From contig NZ_LZGS01000037.1 in NCBI RefSeq assembly GCF_001690495.1, positions 1-64,000 of the forward strand: 64,000 nucleotides of DNA. The letters run 5' to 3'. This document shows positions 61,817 to 64,000 of the stretch, in pieces. This DNA is from Gilliamella sp. App4-10 (GTDB lineage: Bacteria; Pseudomonadota; Gammaproteobacteria; Enterobacterales; Orbaceae). The notes below the pieces were generated by a model, which was not told where the DNA came from, made no database searches, and saw only the letters and a list, made by a program, of their open reading frames with translations. Numbering within the stretch: position 1 is the stretch's first letter; each line of letters starts with the position of its first letter. Made by a program: the position numbers and the translations under genes.

Positions 61817-62686
61817 ATGGCTAATGCAAAAGAGATTAGAACAAAGATTGCCAGTATCCAAAGTACGCAAAAGATCACTAAAGCAATGGAAATGGTTGCC
61901 AATTCTAAAATGCGCAAAACACAAGATAGAATGGCCGCTAGTCGACCCTATGCCGAAATGATCCGCGAAGTAATTGGACATTTAGCGTTAGCTCAGATAG
62001 GCGCCAAACATCCTTATTTAGAAGAAAGAGATGTAAAGCGAGTTGGCTACCTTATTATTTCAACCGATCGTGGTTTATGTGGTGGTTTAAATATCAATCT
62101 ATTTAAAACTGTCATTGCTGACATGTCAGCATGGCAGGAAAAAGGTGTTGAAGCTGATGTTGCTTTAGTTGGTTCGCGTGGTGTTTCGTTTTTCTCATCA
62201 GTAAAAGCAAACATCTTAACCCAAGTGACTAACTTGGGGGATGAACCCAATTTATCCGATTTAATTGGTCCGGTAAAAACAATGCTTGAGGCATATGACA
62301 ACGGTAAAATTGATAAATTATATATCGTTACTAACAAATTTATTAATACTATGTCACAAAAGCCAACAATCCAGCAATTATTACCATTACCACCATCAGA
62401 AGATAAAGAACTTAAAGCTTCATCATGGGATTATATTTATGAGCCTGATGCTAAATCACTATTAGATGTGATTTTACGTCGCTATATTGAATCACAAGTC
62501 TACCAAGCAGTGGTTGATAATTTAGCGAGTGAACAAGCAGCAAGAATGGTAGCCATGAAAGCGGCAACAGATAACGGTGCAAACCTAATTAATGAATTAC
62601 AAATTGTGTACAACAAAGCACGTCAAGGTGCTATCACGAATGAATTGATTGATATTGTATCCGGTGCAGCCGCTGTTTCAGGTTAG
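61817..62686 (+). CDS. atpG: F1 ATP synthase subunit gamma
   Basis: The central rotor shaft. The N-terminal helix [20 protein letters not shown] and the C-terminal helix with [19 protein letters not shown] form the coiled coil inside F1; [11 protein letters not shown] is near 78. Length 289 aa (E. coli 287). Located 14 bp after atpA. Confidence 0.98.
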   Translation: MANAKEIRTKIASIQSTQKITKAMEMVANSKMRKTQDRMAASRPYAEMIREVIGHLALAQIGAKHPYLEERDVKRVGYLIISTDRGLCGGLNINLFKTVIADMSAWQEKGVEADVALVGSRGVSFFSSVKANILTQVTNLGDEPNLSDLIGPVKTMLEAYDNGKIDKLYIVTNKFINTMSQKPTIQQLLPLPPSEDKELKASSWDYIYEPDAKSLLDVILRRYIESQVYQAVVDNLASEQAARMVAMKAATDNGANLINELQIVYNKARQGAITNELIDIVSGAAAVSG

Positions 62687-62706
62687 TGCTAAATATTGGC
62701 TTATAG

Positions 62707-64000
<1,294 letters not shown>

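Overview
This 64 kb window is AT-rich gammaproteobacterial chromosome. Core proteins resemble Enterobacterales and Pasteurellales orthologues (PurT, Hfq, MnmG, ATP synthase subunits), while low G+C, compact operons and sugar genes (sucrose-6-P hydrolase plus fructokinase, alpha-glucoside PTS plus GH4 phospho-glycosidase) fit an Orbales-type gut symbiont such as Gilliamella. That placement is inference; no database was searched.

Layout. 1-2662 (minus): rRNA operon 16S-tRNA-Ile-tRNA-Ala-23S, the 23S cut by the window edge, with its promoter at 2871-2899. 2963-13646 (minus): the classic tsaE-amiB-mutL-miaA-hfq-hflX-hflK-hflC-purA-purT series. 13762-14043: a solitary tusB, then a 727-bp gene-poor gap. 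14771-17518: divergent scrB/scrK with a CRP site and two LacI-type palindromes between them. 17632-20300 (minus): deoC-deoR-dxr, driven by a promoter overlapped by two 16-bp DeoR boxes. 20809-25705: accessory genes (LysR regulator, exported alpha/beta hydrolase, NepI-like exporter, and a two-gene unit of a TPR-like protein and a HEPN-like protein). 25976-29098 (minus): rpsB-tsf-pyrH-frr. In relatives dxr normally follows frr, so the accessory block appears to split that pair. 29531-36263 (minus): miaB-ybeZ-mrdA-rodA-dacA.

The centre holds oriC (about 40262-40640): 15 GATC sites in 427 bp, AT-rich 13-mers near mnmG and two perfect DnaA boxes. mnmG-rsmG run left from it. On the right is hda, which encodes the DnaA-inactivating RIDA factor. 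Most genes to the left lie on the minus strand, so they are co-oriented with replication leaving this origin.

The right arm has a HAD phosphatase, anmK, tsaC, an alpha-glucoside PTS/GH4 pair with a divergent GntR regulator, ubiU-ubiV, csdA-csdE, dolP, xseA, xthA, tyrA, glmM and atpBEFHAG plus partial atpD.

Most notable: hda and mrdA (PBP2) seem to start at AUU/AUC codons; hda adjoins oriC; dxr sits one base behind deoR; a HEPN-like two-gene unit lies in the frr-dxr break; and a short hairpin-bearing repeat recurs in intergenic gaps.
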